From positions 1-8,254 of the forward strand of contig JALTZH010000245.1 in the NCBI GenBank assembly GCA_027051265.1: a DNA stretch of 8,254 bases, given 5' to 3'. Origin of the DNA: an archaeon (lineage in GTDB: Archaea; Hydrothermarchaeota; Hydrothermarchaeia; JALTZZ01; JALUTC01). Shown in pieces: positions 1 through 5,658 of this stretch. How positions within the stretch are numbered: position 1 is the stretch's first letter; each line of letters begins with the position of its first letter. The notes beneath the pieces were generated by a model, which saw only the letters and a program-made list of their open reading frames with translations, ran no database searches and had not been told where the DNA came from. Made by a program: the position numbers and the translations under genes.

Positions 1-275
1 GAATTTGTTTAAAAATACTTGGTGTAAAAACTGCGAAAGAACTTGCAGCTGTTATGGCAGCTGTAGGTTTGGCACAAAACTTTGCTGCATTGAGAGCATT
101 GGTTAAGGAAGGAATACAAAGAGGCCATATGAAATTACATGCAAGACAGATAGCATTATCCGTTGGTTGTCCTTTACACATTTTAGATAAAGTAGTGGAG
201 GAAATGATTAAAAACAATAATTTTAGTTATGATTTTGCAAAGATGCTTGTAGAAAGATATAAAAAAGAGGAATAG
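1..275 (+). CDS. hmgA: Class II hydroxymethylglutaryl-CoA reductase, C-terminal part (5' end outside window)
   Basis: HMG-CoA reductase makes mevalonate from HMG-CoA with NAD(P)H and feeds the isoprenoid and ether-lipid pathway. The frame is open from the left edge (first full codon at position 3), so the gene is truncated by the window; the ATG at 54 is internal. The visible 90 residues match the C-terminal small domain of the class II enzyme as I recall it from Pseudomonas mevalonii and Archaeoglobus: KILGVKTAKELA, then AAVGLAQNFAALRALVKEGI and QRGHMKLHARQIAL. The His of the GHM triplet corresponds to the general acid/base His of class II enzymes (His381 in P. mevalonii). The gene ends at a TAG, 10 nt from the end of the convergent tatD-like gene. 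The class II type is notable because most archaea carry class I. The assignment is firm; only the 3' end can be judged. Confidence 0.93.
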   Translation, partial: ICLKILGVKTAKELAAVMAAVGLAQNFAALRALVKEGIQRGHMKLHARQIALSVGCPLHILDKVVEEMIKNNNFSYDFAKMLVERYKKEE

Positions 276-285
276 TATTTCTATT

Positions 286-1056
286 TTATATTAACTTAAG
301 AAATTTACAAGCATTTTCATACGTTATCTTTTTAATTATCTCTCTTTCAAATCCTTCGGATTTTAATAGAACAGCAAATTTTGGCAATGCTAATATTTCA
401 GATTTTGCCGAACCAGCATCTGAGTTTATCATAAATCTATCATAAAGCTTAAAATCTTGTACTATTTTTAATGCGGTTACAAAATCTAGTTTATATCCGG
501 GTTGTATAGATAGTCCAATATAAAATTTTCGATCTTTTATTTTTTCAACAATTTCATACGTTGCATGATCTATAACCACTTGTGTCTCTTCTAAATCAAC
601 TTTGTCTATTATTTCTATCTCTTTTAACATAACGTCGAGTTTATTTTTTGCAGGTGTATGAACAACTACTGGAATTTCAAGCTCTTTTGCTATTTTTAAT
701 TGTTCTTCGAAAACTTTTTTCTCCATATCTGTATCATTATTCAAACCAATCTCTCCTATTACTTTTATTCCATATTCATTTATGATTTTTGGAAGTTTGT
801 TTAATACTCTCTGATAATCTTTTGGAATCCCACAAGGATGTATACCTAATCCTATAAAGAGTTCTATGTTATTTACTGCTGCTCTTTTTCTTTCAGTTTT
901 TAATATTCTCTCGAAATGATCGAAAACGACGTCACTTGTACTCATTTTGTATGGATCATGAGCCAATGTAAGTAGCCTTTCAATTCCAGAGATTCTCATT
1001 CTTTCATAATCTTCAAAACTTCTAACATCCATATGGACGTGTGAATCGAAGTACAT
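286..1056 (-). CDS. TatD-like metal-dependent hydrolase (TIM barrel, archaeal COG1099-type)
   Basis: Predicted 256-residue amidohydrolase-superfamily TIM barrel related to TatD. It carries the expected metal ligands in order: an N-terminal HxH (H6 and H8 in FDSHVHMD), H73 in GLGIHPCG, E102 in IGEIGLN, H133 in VVHTPA, H164 in VIDHAT and D213 in NSDAGS. It is probably a cytosolic two-metal hydrolase. TatD proteins act as 3'-5' nucleases, but the substrate of this archaeal subgroup is unknown to me, so nuclease activity is inference. The frame extends upstream to a TTG at 1089. I chose the ATG at 1056 because it places HxH near the N-terminus as in the family and avoids an odd hydrophobic leader. 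It lies 37 nt downstream of the Thg1-like gene on the same strand and is probably the last gene of that transcript. Confidence 0.85.
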   Translation of the reverse strand: MYFDSHVHMDVRSFEDYERMRISGIERLLTLAHDPYKMSTSDVVFDHFERILKTERKRAAVNNIELFIGLGIHPCGIPKDYQRVLNKLPKIINEYGIKVIGEIGLNNDTDMEKKVFEEQLKIAKELEIPVVVHTPAKNKLDVMLKEIEIIDKVDLEETQVVIDHATYEIVEKIKDRKFYIGLSIQPGYKLDFVTALKIVQDFKLYDRFMINSDAGSAKSEILALPKFAVLLKSEGFEREIIKKITYENACKFLKLI

Positions 1057-1093
1057 AAAATTTAACGTTAAAATGAAAAATACAAGCAAATAT

Positions 1094-1798
1094 CTATGAA
1101 GATATTATTTCTCTAAGAAATTTTACACCATTATTAGAGCTAAATAATGGAGGATTACGATCGATTATAACTCTGTTACGAAAATATTTGATTATCTTTC
1201 CGTTTAGCTTTTTCTCATATTCTTCTTTCTTTTTATAAATTAGGACTCCTCTCCTTTGCCATGCCGGTGTTTTTGCAAGATTTATTCCTTTTTGAAATAG
1301 CATTTCATGTAAATCTTTATATTTTTTTCCTTTAAGAATATTTGCGGCTTCTTTTCTTGAATAACCTTCTTCCAATAATTTATAAAAAGCATAAGAATTT
1401 ATATGATTCCGCCAAGCTTCGTTTTGTCTTTCTATCAGATATGAGTAAATTTCATCATCGTTCACGCATATGATTTTCGAATCGAAAGGTAGTTCCTTTT
1501 TAAAAATTAAGGAAACTTTACTTGATACAATACTAGGAATTATGGAGTTCAACTTTTCCAATCTTCCTTTAAATGGTAAAGGCGGAAGAAAAAGAAAATT
1601 TATCTCATCAGAGAAAATAAACGCTAATCTTGGATTGAAATATTTGAACACGTATAAACTTGCTTCTATAAGTGCATTAATCAATCTTTCATCATATGGT
1701 TTTTTCAATTTTAACTCTTCAACTTTTTTTGAGAAATTTACACCATCAACACGTATGAATATTTTATGCTGAAAAGATATATTTGAAAATAATATCAT
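1094..1798 (-). CDS. Thg1-like tRNA 3'-5' polymerase (tRNA-His guanylyltransferase family)
   Basis: Thg1-family enzymes add nucleotides in the 3'-5' direction to tRNA 5' ends: G-1 on tRNA-His in the canonical case, or template-dependent repair of truncated tRNAs for archaeal and bacterial Thg1-like proteins. The 234-residue protein shows the palm-domain metal motifs RVDG (residues 16-19) and SDE (63-65). It also shows the family stretches RQNEAWRNHINSY (124-136) and NLAKTPAWQRRGVLIYKK (173-190), and ends with a basic tail. Length and motif order fit an archaeal Thg1-like protein. Its ATG overlaps the TGA of the upstream PRC-barrel gene as ATGA, so the two are probably translationally coupled. 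The sequence does not say whether it acts as G-1 transferase or repair enzyme; whether the genome's tRNA-His gene encodes G-1 would inform this. Confidence 0.88.
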   Translation of the reverse strand: MILFSNISFQHKIFIRVDGVNFSKKVEELKLKKPYDERLINALIEASLYVFKYFNPRLAFIFSDEINFLFLPPLPFKGRLEKLNSIIPSIVSSKVSLIFKKELPFDSKIICVNDDEIYSYLIERQNEAWRNHINSYAFYKLLEEGYSRKEAANILKGKKYKDLHEMLFQKGINLAKTPAWQRRGVLIYKKKEEYEKKLNGKIIKYFRNRVIIDRNPPLFSSNNGVKFLREIISS

Positions 1799-2049
1799 TC
1801 TGGTGTTATAAATTCTCCCTCTTTAATTATAACAACATCTCGTATTGATTTTACAGCTTTGTATGGGATAATTATACCTCTTTTTTTACTAATACCAAGT
1901 TTTTCAACGATTTCTCTGGAAAGGTTTTCAATAACGATACCAAAAATATCTCCTCTATCTTTATATATTACTATATCAACCATATTTCCAATAAATTTTC
2001 CGGACTCATCATATACAGGTTTATTCTTAAGTTCGAAATATCTTACCAT
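1795..2049 (-). CDS. Small PRC-barrel domain protein
   Basis: An 84-residue protein that is essentially one PRC-barrel: a strand-rich fold with PVYDESGKFIGNMVDIVIY (residues 11-29), then GDIFGIVIE, a short helix (REIVEKLG) and RGIIIPYKAVKSI leading to a final strand, VVIIK. Archaeal genomes encode many such stand-alone PRC-barrels (COG1873-type), generally of unknown function; the same fold forms the ribosome-binding half of bacterial RimM. The start at 2049 is an ATG with no clear Shine-Dalgarno. The stop overlaps the ATG of the Thg1-like gene by 4 nt, so the two proteins are made together. A role as partner in RNA or ribosome maturation is only suggested by the neighbours. No signal peptide or membrane segment is visible. 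Confidence 0.85.
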   Translation of the reverse strand: MVRYFELKNKPVYDESGKFIGNMVDIVIYKDRGDIFGIVIENLSREIVEKLGISKKRGIIIPYKAVKSIRDVVIIKEGEFITPE

Positions 2050-2104
2050 AATCTATATTAGAAAAATAACATCAAAAAATATTGTTGATTTTAAAATATA
2101 TTAT

Positions 2105-2134
2105 AAAAAATAAATAAAAAATTATATAATTTTT
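2105..2134 (-). terminator. T-tract terminator after taw2, with adjacent A/T palindrome
   Basis: On the minus strand, 23 nt after the taw2 stop codon, the sequence becomes two runs of six T separated by ATTTA (2121 to 2105). Oligo-T tracts of this kind are the usual intrinsic termination signal in archaea. Just before it lies a perfect 18-nt palindrome at 2117-2134, centred on TTATATAA, which could weakly fold or could belong to the promoter of the PRC-thg1-tatD transcript further downstream. The role is inferred from sequence and position only. Confidence 0.45.
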
Positions 2135-2144
2135 CATAATTATT

Positions 2145-2909
2145 TTATACTTTAATATAGATATCAAAAACCCAGTGATTAACTCTTGGAGCATAGCTTT
2201 TAACAATTCTTTTATATACTATTTCAAAATCTTTACTATAATGACTTAAAACATAATAAAGTCTTTCAATTTCTTCTCGTTCATTTTTTTCTCTTATTAA
2301 CGTATGATAATGGATTATTCCCTCATTTTTAAGATATCTTATCGCATGTGGTATAAATTCGTACGTATTGAATAACCATCCCATTATTACTCTTGAAGCG
2401 AATTTTTTAACCGGTAATTCTCTATTATCAATATTTAGAGCAAGTACATTGTTTAACTTATTTAAAATTATGTTTTCCTTTAAGTATTTAAAAGCATCTA
2501 AATTTATATCTACAGCTATTACCTTTCTTGGTTTAGAGTGTTTTGCAATTTGAATAGTAAATTGTCCTATACCAGCAAACATATCGAGAACAACTTCCGA
2601 AGGGTTTGATATCGATGCCATTCTTTTTCTCTCAAAAGCATTTCCTAACGAAAACATAACCTTAGATACATCCATCTTATATAAACAACCATTTTCCTTG
2701 TATATCGTCTCCGTATTTTTCTTACCAGCTAAAATTTCAACAACAGGTCTTCGTGTAGTTCCAACTATTTTTTTTCTTAAAATAACGGTATCAACTTTAT
2801 ATTTTTTTAACAAATATTTTCCTATTTCATGTTTATTCTCATCATTACGTAACTCGACGATTAATATTCTTCCTAACTTTTCCAACTTTTTTATGTTCTC
2901 AAACTTCAT
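2145..2909 (-). CDS. taw2: Archaeal TYW2: tRNA-Phe wyosine aminocarboxypropyltransferase
   Basis: Taw2 transfers the 3-amino-3-carboxypropyl group of S-adenosylmethionine to 4-demethylwyosine at G37 of tRNA-Phe. From the ATG at 2909 the protein is 254 aa. It has a Trm5/Tyw2-type N-terminal region, then TIYKENGCLYKMDVSKVMFS (69-88) and the SAM motif LDMFAGIGQF (108-117), with VDINLDAFKYLKEN following. The Taw2 rather than Trm5 signature is seen: VIMGWLFNTYEFIP (174-187) where Trm5 has an NLP-type motif, then IIHYH (198-202) and a terminal SYAPRVNHWVFDI. The frame is open upstream to a GTG at 3047, but that lies inside the H/ACA RNA hairpin. A GTG at 2948 (267 aa) is a real alternative, closer to the ~280 aa of Pyrococcus TYW2. 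A TATA-like ATATATAA at 2963-2956 favours the ATG at 2909. No Shine-Dalgarno is evident at either. Confidence 0.87.
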   Translation of the reverse strand: MKFENIKKLEKLGRILIVELRNDENKHEIGKYLLKKYKVDTVILRKKIVGTTRRPVVEILAGKKNTETIYKENGCLYKMDVSKVMFSLGNAFERKRMASISNPSEVVLDMFAGIGQFTIQIAKHSKPRKVIAVDINLDAFKYLKENIILNKLNNVLALNIDNRELPVKKFASRVIMGWLFNTYEFIPHAIRYLKNEGIIHYHTLIREKNEREEIERLYYVLSHYSKDFEIVYKRIVKSYAPRVNHWVFDIYIKV

Positions 2910-3023
2910 TCTTGCTCTGAAGAGTTTCAGATTTTTTTGTGTAATCACCTTTTGCTTATATATGTGTTTAAGCTGTACTTGTAGTATTAAAATCAAATAT
3001 GTTTTCAATTCCTCTTTTGATAT

Positions 3024-3156
3024 AAATGTGCCCTCCCCGTAACACACCGCATCATTTTGAGTTCATACTACATCAGCGGTGCTAACCCTAGGGAGGGCTG
3101 TAGGGCACGAGGTTAACCCCGTCTCATCATATTCGACGGAGCCGCCCAACGTGCCC
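3024..3156 (-). ncRNA. Two-hairpin box H/ACA guide RNA (pseudouridylation guide)
   Basis: This G+C-rich island in A+T-rich DNA folds, on the minus strand, as two H/ACA units. Hairpin 1: lower stem GGGCACG (3156-3150) with CGTGCCC (3109-3103); pocket TTGGGCGG (3149-3142) and TTAACCT (3116-3110); upper stem CTCCGTC with GACGGGG; an 11-nt loop GAATATGATGA that fits a kink-loop; then T and an ACA at 3101-3099. Hairpin 2: lower stem GCCCTCCC (3098-3091) with GGGAGGGC (3037-3030); pocket TAGGGTTAG and TGTTACG; upper stem CACCGC with GCGGTG; facing U-U and tandem GA/GA (3075-3073 with 3053-3051), the core of a kink-turn, topped by a small AUGA-looped stem; then ACA at 3029-3027. Pocket-to-ACA distances of 14-15 nt fit the family. 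In archaea such RNAs work with Cbf5, Nop10, Gar1 and L7Ae. The promoter is unclear; the exact ends are estimates. Confidence 0.88.
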
Positions 3157-3160
3157 ATTA

Positions 3161-3173
3161 AAAATAAATATTG
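3161..3173 (+). promoter_or_regulatory. TATA-like element for the HTH/zinc-ribbon gene
   Basis: The A/T stretch with TAAATATT at 3165-3172 lies about 30 nt upstream of the ATG at 3201. That spacing would give a transcript starting at or a few nt before the start codon, which agrees with the lack of a Shine-Dalgarno there. The same A/T-rich stretch faces the divergent H/ACA RNA, but it is only about 10-15 nt from that RNA's 5' end, too close for a standard archaeal TATA position. Confidence 0.4.
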
Positions 3174-3200
3174 TTTAACAACAAATTCTATCAAGAAAAT

Positions 3201-3497
3201 ATGCATAAAAAACAAACTTTAGTTGAAAAAATAATCGATATGATAAGAAAAAGACCTATGAGTTTATCTGACATAATTTTTGAATTGGAATTAGATAGAA
3301 AGACAAAAACAATGATGTTAGATTATATATTAAAGATTGAAAGAATTGCTAAACAAAAAGGCTGGAAGTTTATTGTATATGCTGCGGAATGTAAAAACTG
3401 TGGATTTCAATTCAAAAAGAGAATAAAACCACCATCTAAATGTCCGAGATGTAAATCTCAACGAATTATGGAACAGAGATATTATTTAAAAATATAA
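3201..3497 (+). CDS. Small HTH plus zinc-ribbon protein, predicted transcriptional regulator (COG3357-type)
   Basis: A 98-residue protein. Residues about 7-50 (VEKIIDMIRKRPMSLSDII onward) look like a winged-helix or HTH domain. They are followed by a zinc ribbon with C64-x2-C67 (ECKNCGF) and C81-x2-C84 (KCPRCKS), then a short strand to the C-terminus. This architecture matches the archaeal family of predicted regulators with an HTH fused to a zinc ribbon; no target is known to me. I prefer the ATG at 3201 over an in-frame TTG at 3171, because the TTG falls in the promoter-like A/T element and adds a non-conserved-looking leader. It is transcribed away from the H/ACA RNA and its last 12 nt overlap the convergent mgtE gene. 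Whether it regulates a neighbour cannot be seen. Confidence 0.8.
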   Translation: MHKKQTLVEKIIDMIRKRPMSLSDIIFELELDRKTKTMMLDYILKIERIAKQKGWKFIVYAAECKNCGFQFKKRIKPPSKCPRCKSQRIMEQRYYLKI

Positions 3498-4784
3498 GAG
3501 TATAATACTTGAAACCGTAAGATATGTAATTGTTCCTAAAATATCGGATAACGTTGTTACAAACGGCGTTGAAACTATTGCTGGATCAAGTTTGAAATAT
3601 TTTACTATTATAGGTAGAAGACCTCCATATATACAGCTTAAAGTTACAGCTGCAATTGCACCAAAAAGTATAGCTAGTGAGAGTTTAAAATTGCCAGAGA
3701 TTAAATAACTTATAGGTAAAGCTATTAATCCAAGAGTTATTCCAATTAATATCCCTTGTATTAATTCTTTTTTAACTATTATCATACTATCTCTAATCGA
3801 TATTTCTTCTAAAATTAGACTCTTAATGATTAACGTCGCAGATTGTGATCCAGCATTACCAGCACTGGCTAAAATTAAAGGTAAAAAAAATGTTAATGCA
3901 ATAAATTTGAGAAGATTTTCTTCAAACGATTTGAGGTAGATACTTACAAGAATTTCACCAAGAAGTAGGCCAGCTAACCATATTATGCGTTTTCTGTATA
4001 ACTTTAGAATAGATGATGTTTTATAACTTTCTTCTAAAAATTCACTACCACCTATTTTTATTATATCTTCTCCTCTTTCTTCATCAATTATTTCAAGAAT
4101 ATCATCATACGTTATAATGCCAATCAACTTATTATTATCATTAACAACAGGTAAAGCAGCTAGATTGTAATCTTTCATAAGCTTTGCAGCATACTCTTGA
4201 TCATTCATAGGATTGACTTTTATTACATTTTTCTTCATAATCTCCTTAAGCTTCTTTTTACCATCAGCTAGAAGTAATTCTCTTAAAGATAAAACACCTT
4301 TGAGTTCATTTTTCTCATTTGTAATATATACATAATAAATTGTCTCAAATTTTTTTGCATTTTCTCTTATATATCTAATAGCATCATCTACACTAATGTT
4401 TTCATTTAAAGATATAAATTCTTTTGTCATTAAACTTCCAACAGTGCCTTTTGGATATTTTTCCAGTAGAATTAGTTCCTCCCTTTCCTTTTTTGGCAAT
4501 GATTCCAAAAGTATTGTATGTAATTCTCTCGGTATTAATTGGAGGAGATCTACTCGTTCATCAGATTTTAATAACGCAAAAACTCTTATTGCTTTATCTA
4601 GAGGTAATTGAAGAAAAATTTCTGAACGATATTCTTCATCAATTTCCGGTAAAATATTTGCAATGGTCTCCTCTTTTAAAAGTTTTAGAACATTTGCTCT
4701 TATATTCTTATCTAGACGTAATAATTCTTCTGCAGCATCTTTAGGCATTTTTTTCTCAATTCTCTGAACAATATTCTCAATCAT
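3486..4784 (-). CDS. mgtE: MgtE-type magnesium transporter/channel
   Basis: Membrane Mg2+ channel of the MgtE (SLC41-related) family, 432 aa from the ATG at 4784. An N-terminal helical superfamily domain (about 1-115) contains repeated IFLQLP/DLLQLIP-like segments. Two CBS domains follow (about 118-175, starting GSLMTKEFI, and 183-238, with VIKVNPM and DYNLAALPVV), which in this family sense cytosolic Mg2+ and close the pore. The C-terminal part has about five membrane helices from residue 268, with the pore signature SAGNAGSQSATL (307-318) and TPFVTTLSDILG (406-417), whose Asp414 corresponds to the ion-selecting Asp of MgtE. An upstream in-frame TTG at 4805 is possible, but the ATG at 4784 has a GGGAG Shine-Dalgarno 6 nt before it. 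It is divergent from the ribosomal operon and convergent with the HTH/zinc-ribbon gene. Confidence 0.93.
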   Translation of the reverse strand: MIENIVQRIEKKMPKDAAEELLRLDKNIRANVLKLLKEETIANILPEIDEEYRSEIFLQLPLDKAIRVFALLKSDERVDLLQLIPRELHTILLESLPKKEREELILLEKYPKGTVGSLMTKEFISLNENISVDDAIRYIRENAKKFETIYYVYITNEKNELKGVLSLRELLLADGKKKLKEIMKKNVIKVNPMNDQEYAAKLMKDYNLAALPVVNDNNKLIGIITYDDILEIIDEERGEDIIKIGGSEFLEESYKTSSILKLYRKRIIWLAGLLLGEILVSIYLKSFEENLLKFIALTFFLPLILASAGNAGSQSATLIIKSLILEEISIRDSMIIVKKELIQGILIGITLGLIALPISYLISGNFKLSLAILFGAIAAVTLSCIYGGLLPIIVKYFKLDPAIVSTPFVTTLSDILGTITYLTVSSIILLYF

Positions 4785-5061
4785 ATAAATCTCCCATTTG
4801 TGCAAGAATTTATAATTAACTTTATCTCTCTATTACTAACTTGGTTCCGGTAACCTAACTGTTAAGTAGATGAGTATCGTTTAAATAACTCAGTCATTAT
4901 TCAGTAAGTAGGAGTAAAGATTGTATAAGTTTATCTATAGAGTAAGATGGGTATAAATCTCAACGAAACTATATCTATCTAGATAAGATAACTCTTATCC
5001 ATAAATATACCTTTATTCTAAAAAAATAACAAATTTTTACTTAAGGAAAACAACTCCAATA

Positions 5062-5092
5062 TCAACACAGAAGTGTTCTTATTAGGTGTTGA
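5062..5092. repeat. Nested inverted repeats with two alternative stems
   Basis: TCAACAC (5062-5068) is complementary to GTGTTGA (5086-5092), a 7-bp stem with a 17-nt loop. Its inner AACAC is also complementary to GTGTT at 5073-5077 across a 4-nt loop (AGAA). The two pairings exclude each other. The site lies about 70 nt upstream of the S13 start and upstream of its predicted promoter, so an operator-like DNA site is as plausible as an RNA switch. No function is established. Confidence 0.35.
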
Positions 5093-5130
5093 AATCTTAA
5101 ATTTTATTTAAAAATATACTTTAAAGAATA

Positions 5131-5144
5131 AAAATTTATATTAT
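5131..5144 (+). promoter_or_regulatory. TATA-like promoter of the S13-S4-S11-rpoD operon
   Basis: TTTATATT at 5135-5142 is centred about 24 nt upstream of the S13 ATG (5162), the usual TATA-to-start-site distance in archaea. Transcription would begin at or next to the ATG, giving a leaderless first cistron, consistent with the absence of a Shine-Dalgarno before S13. A second A/T element (TTTAAAAATATA, about 5107-5118) lies further upstream and could serve as an alternative. Confidence 0.5.
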
Positions 5145-5161
5145 TATTTTTTAAATATTTT

Positions 5162-5650
5162 ATGGCAACAGAGTTTAAACACATAGTTAGAATCGCAGAT
5201 ACAGATTTGGATGGAAAGAAAAAGGTTGCATATGCATTAGCAGGAATAAGAGGAATTGGAATAAGATTAGGACAAATAATATGTAAACTCGCAAAAATTG
5301 ATTCCAATAAAAAATTGGGAGAATTAAGTGATGAGGAAATTCAAAGAATTGAAGATACGATTAAAAACCTACCAAAACTTGTACCAAGTTGGTTATTAAA
5401 TAGACCTCGTGATCCATTTACTGGAAAAGACATGCATAAAGTTGCTGGTGATTGGGATCTTACAGTTAAAATGGATATAGAATTTCTTAAAACGATCAAA
5501 TGTTGGAGAGGATTAAGACATGCTTTTGGATTACCTGTTCGAGGTCAAAGAACAAGGACAGGATTTAGAAAAGGAAGAACTGTTGGTGTTATGAGAAGAG
5601 CAAAAGGACCAAGAGCTCATGGTTCAAAACAAGAACAGAAAAAGAAATAG
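5162..5650 (+). CDS. rps13: Small ribosomal subunit protein S13 (uS13)
   Basis: Ribosomal protein S13 of the small-subunit head, which contacts the P-site tRNA and the bridge to the large subunit. The 162-residue protein has the archaeal layout: N-terminal FKHIVRIADTDLDGKK, a helix-turn region with ALAGIRGIGIRLG (26-38), PSWLLNRPRDPFTGKD in the middle, and a basic C-terminal signature WRGLRHAFGLPVRGQRTRT followed by FRKGRTVGV. A Lys/Arg-rich tail ends the protein, as expected for rRNA contacts. The ATG at 5162 gives the standard archaeal N-terminus and lies about 24 nt after a TATA-like element, with no Shine-Dalgarno. It is the first gene of the operon; S4 follows after 8 nt. Confidence 0.97.
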   Translation: MATEFKHIVRIADTDLDGKKKVAYALAGIRGIGIRLGQIICKLAKIDSNKKLGELSDEEIQRIEDTIKNLPKLVPSWLLNRPRDPFTGKDMHKVAGDWDLTVKMDIEFLKTIKCWRGLRHAFGLPVRGQRTRTGFRKGRTVGVMRRAKGPRAHGSKQEQKKK

Positions 5651-5658
5651 GTGATTAG

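Larger units (their letters stand above)
4785..5161. other. 377-nt divergent spacer between mgtE and the S13 operon
   Basis: I see no convincing gene here on either strand. It holds the mgtE Shine-Dalgarno (4791-4795) and a possible TATA (TTATAAATT near 4809-4817, minus strand) at its left end, and the S13 promoter at its right end. Between them are several inverted repeats: GGTT/AACC at 4843-4855; TTATCTA (4931-4937) facing TAGATAA (4980-4986); a 7-bp hairpin GATAAGA-TAAC-TCTTATC at 4982-4999; and two mutually exclusive stems sharing TCAACAC at 5062-5068 (see the repeat entry). In A+T-rich DNA some of these are expected by chance. Confidence 0.5.

Noticed and set aside
1057-1089. TTG at 1089 as start of the TatD-like gene
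   Set aside because: It would add a hydrophobic leader before the HxH metal motif, which in this family sits within the first ten residues or so; the ATG at 1056 fits.
1470-1772. Open frame on the plus strand opposite the Thg1-like gene
   Set aside because: It is antisense to a well-supported gene, matches no family and has a low-complexity composition; similar open frames occur opposite taw2 (2698-3042), mgtE (4424-4744) and rpoD (6717-6932).
3142-3149. 23S helix 89 (CCGCCCAA, as in E. coli after U2460) as target of the first H/ACA hairpin
   Set aside because: The one arm matches E. coli perfectly, but the other has an internal mismatch and a wobble, and archaeal helix 89 sequences generally differ here; it cannot be supported without the organism's own rRNA.
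3171-3200. TTG at 3171 as start of the HTH/zinc-ribbon gene
   Set aside because: It lies inside the TATA-like element and the extra ten residues do not resemble part of the domain; the ATG at 3201 suits a leaderless or short-leader transcript.
4888-4906. Possible box C/D RNA on the minus strand (two CTGA boxes near 4904 and 4893)
   Set aside because: No acceptable C box (RTGATGA) lies about 12 nt upstream and the spacing between the boxes does not fit D'/C'.
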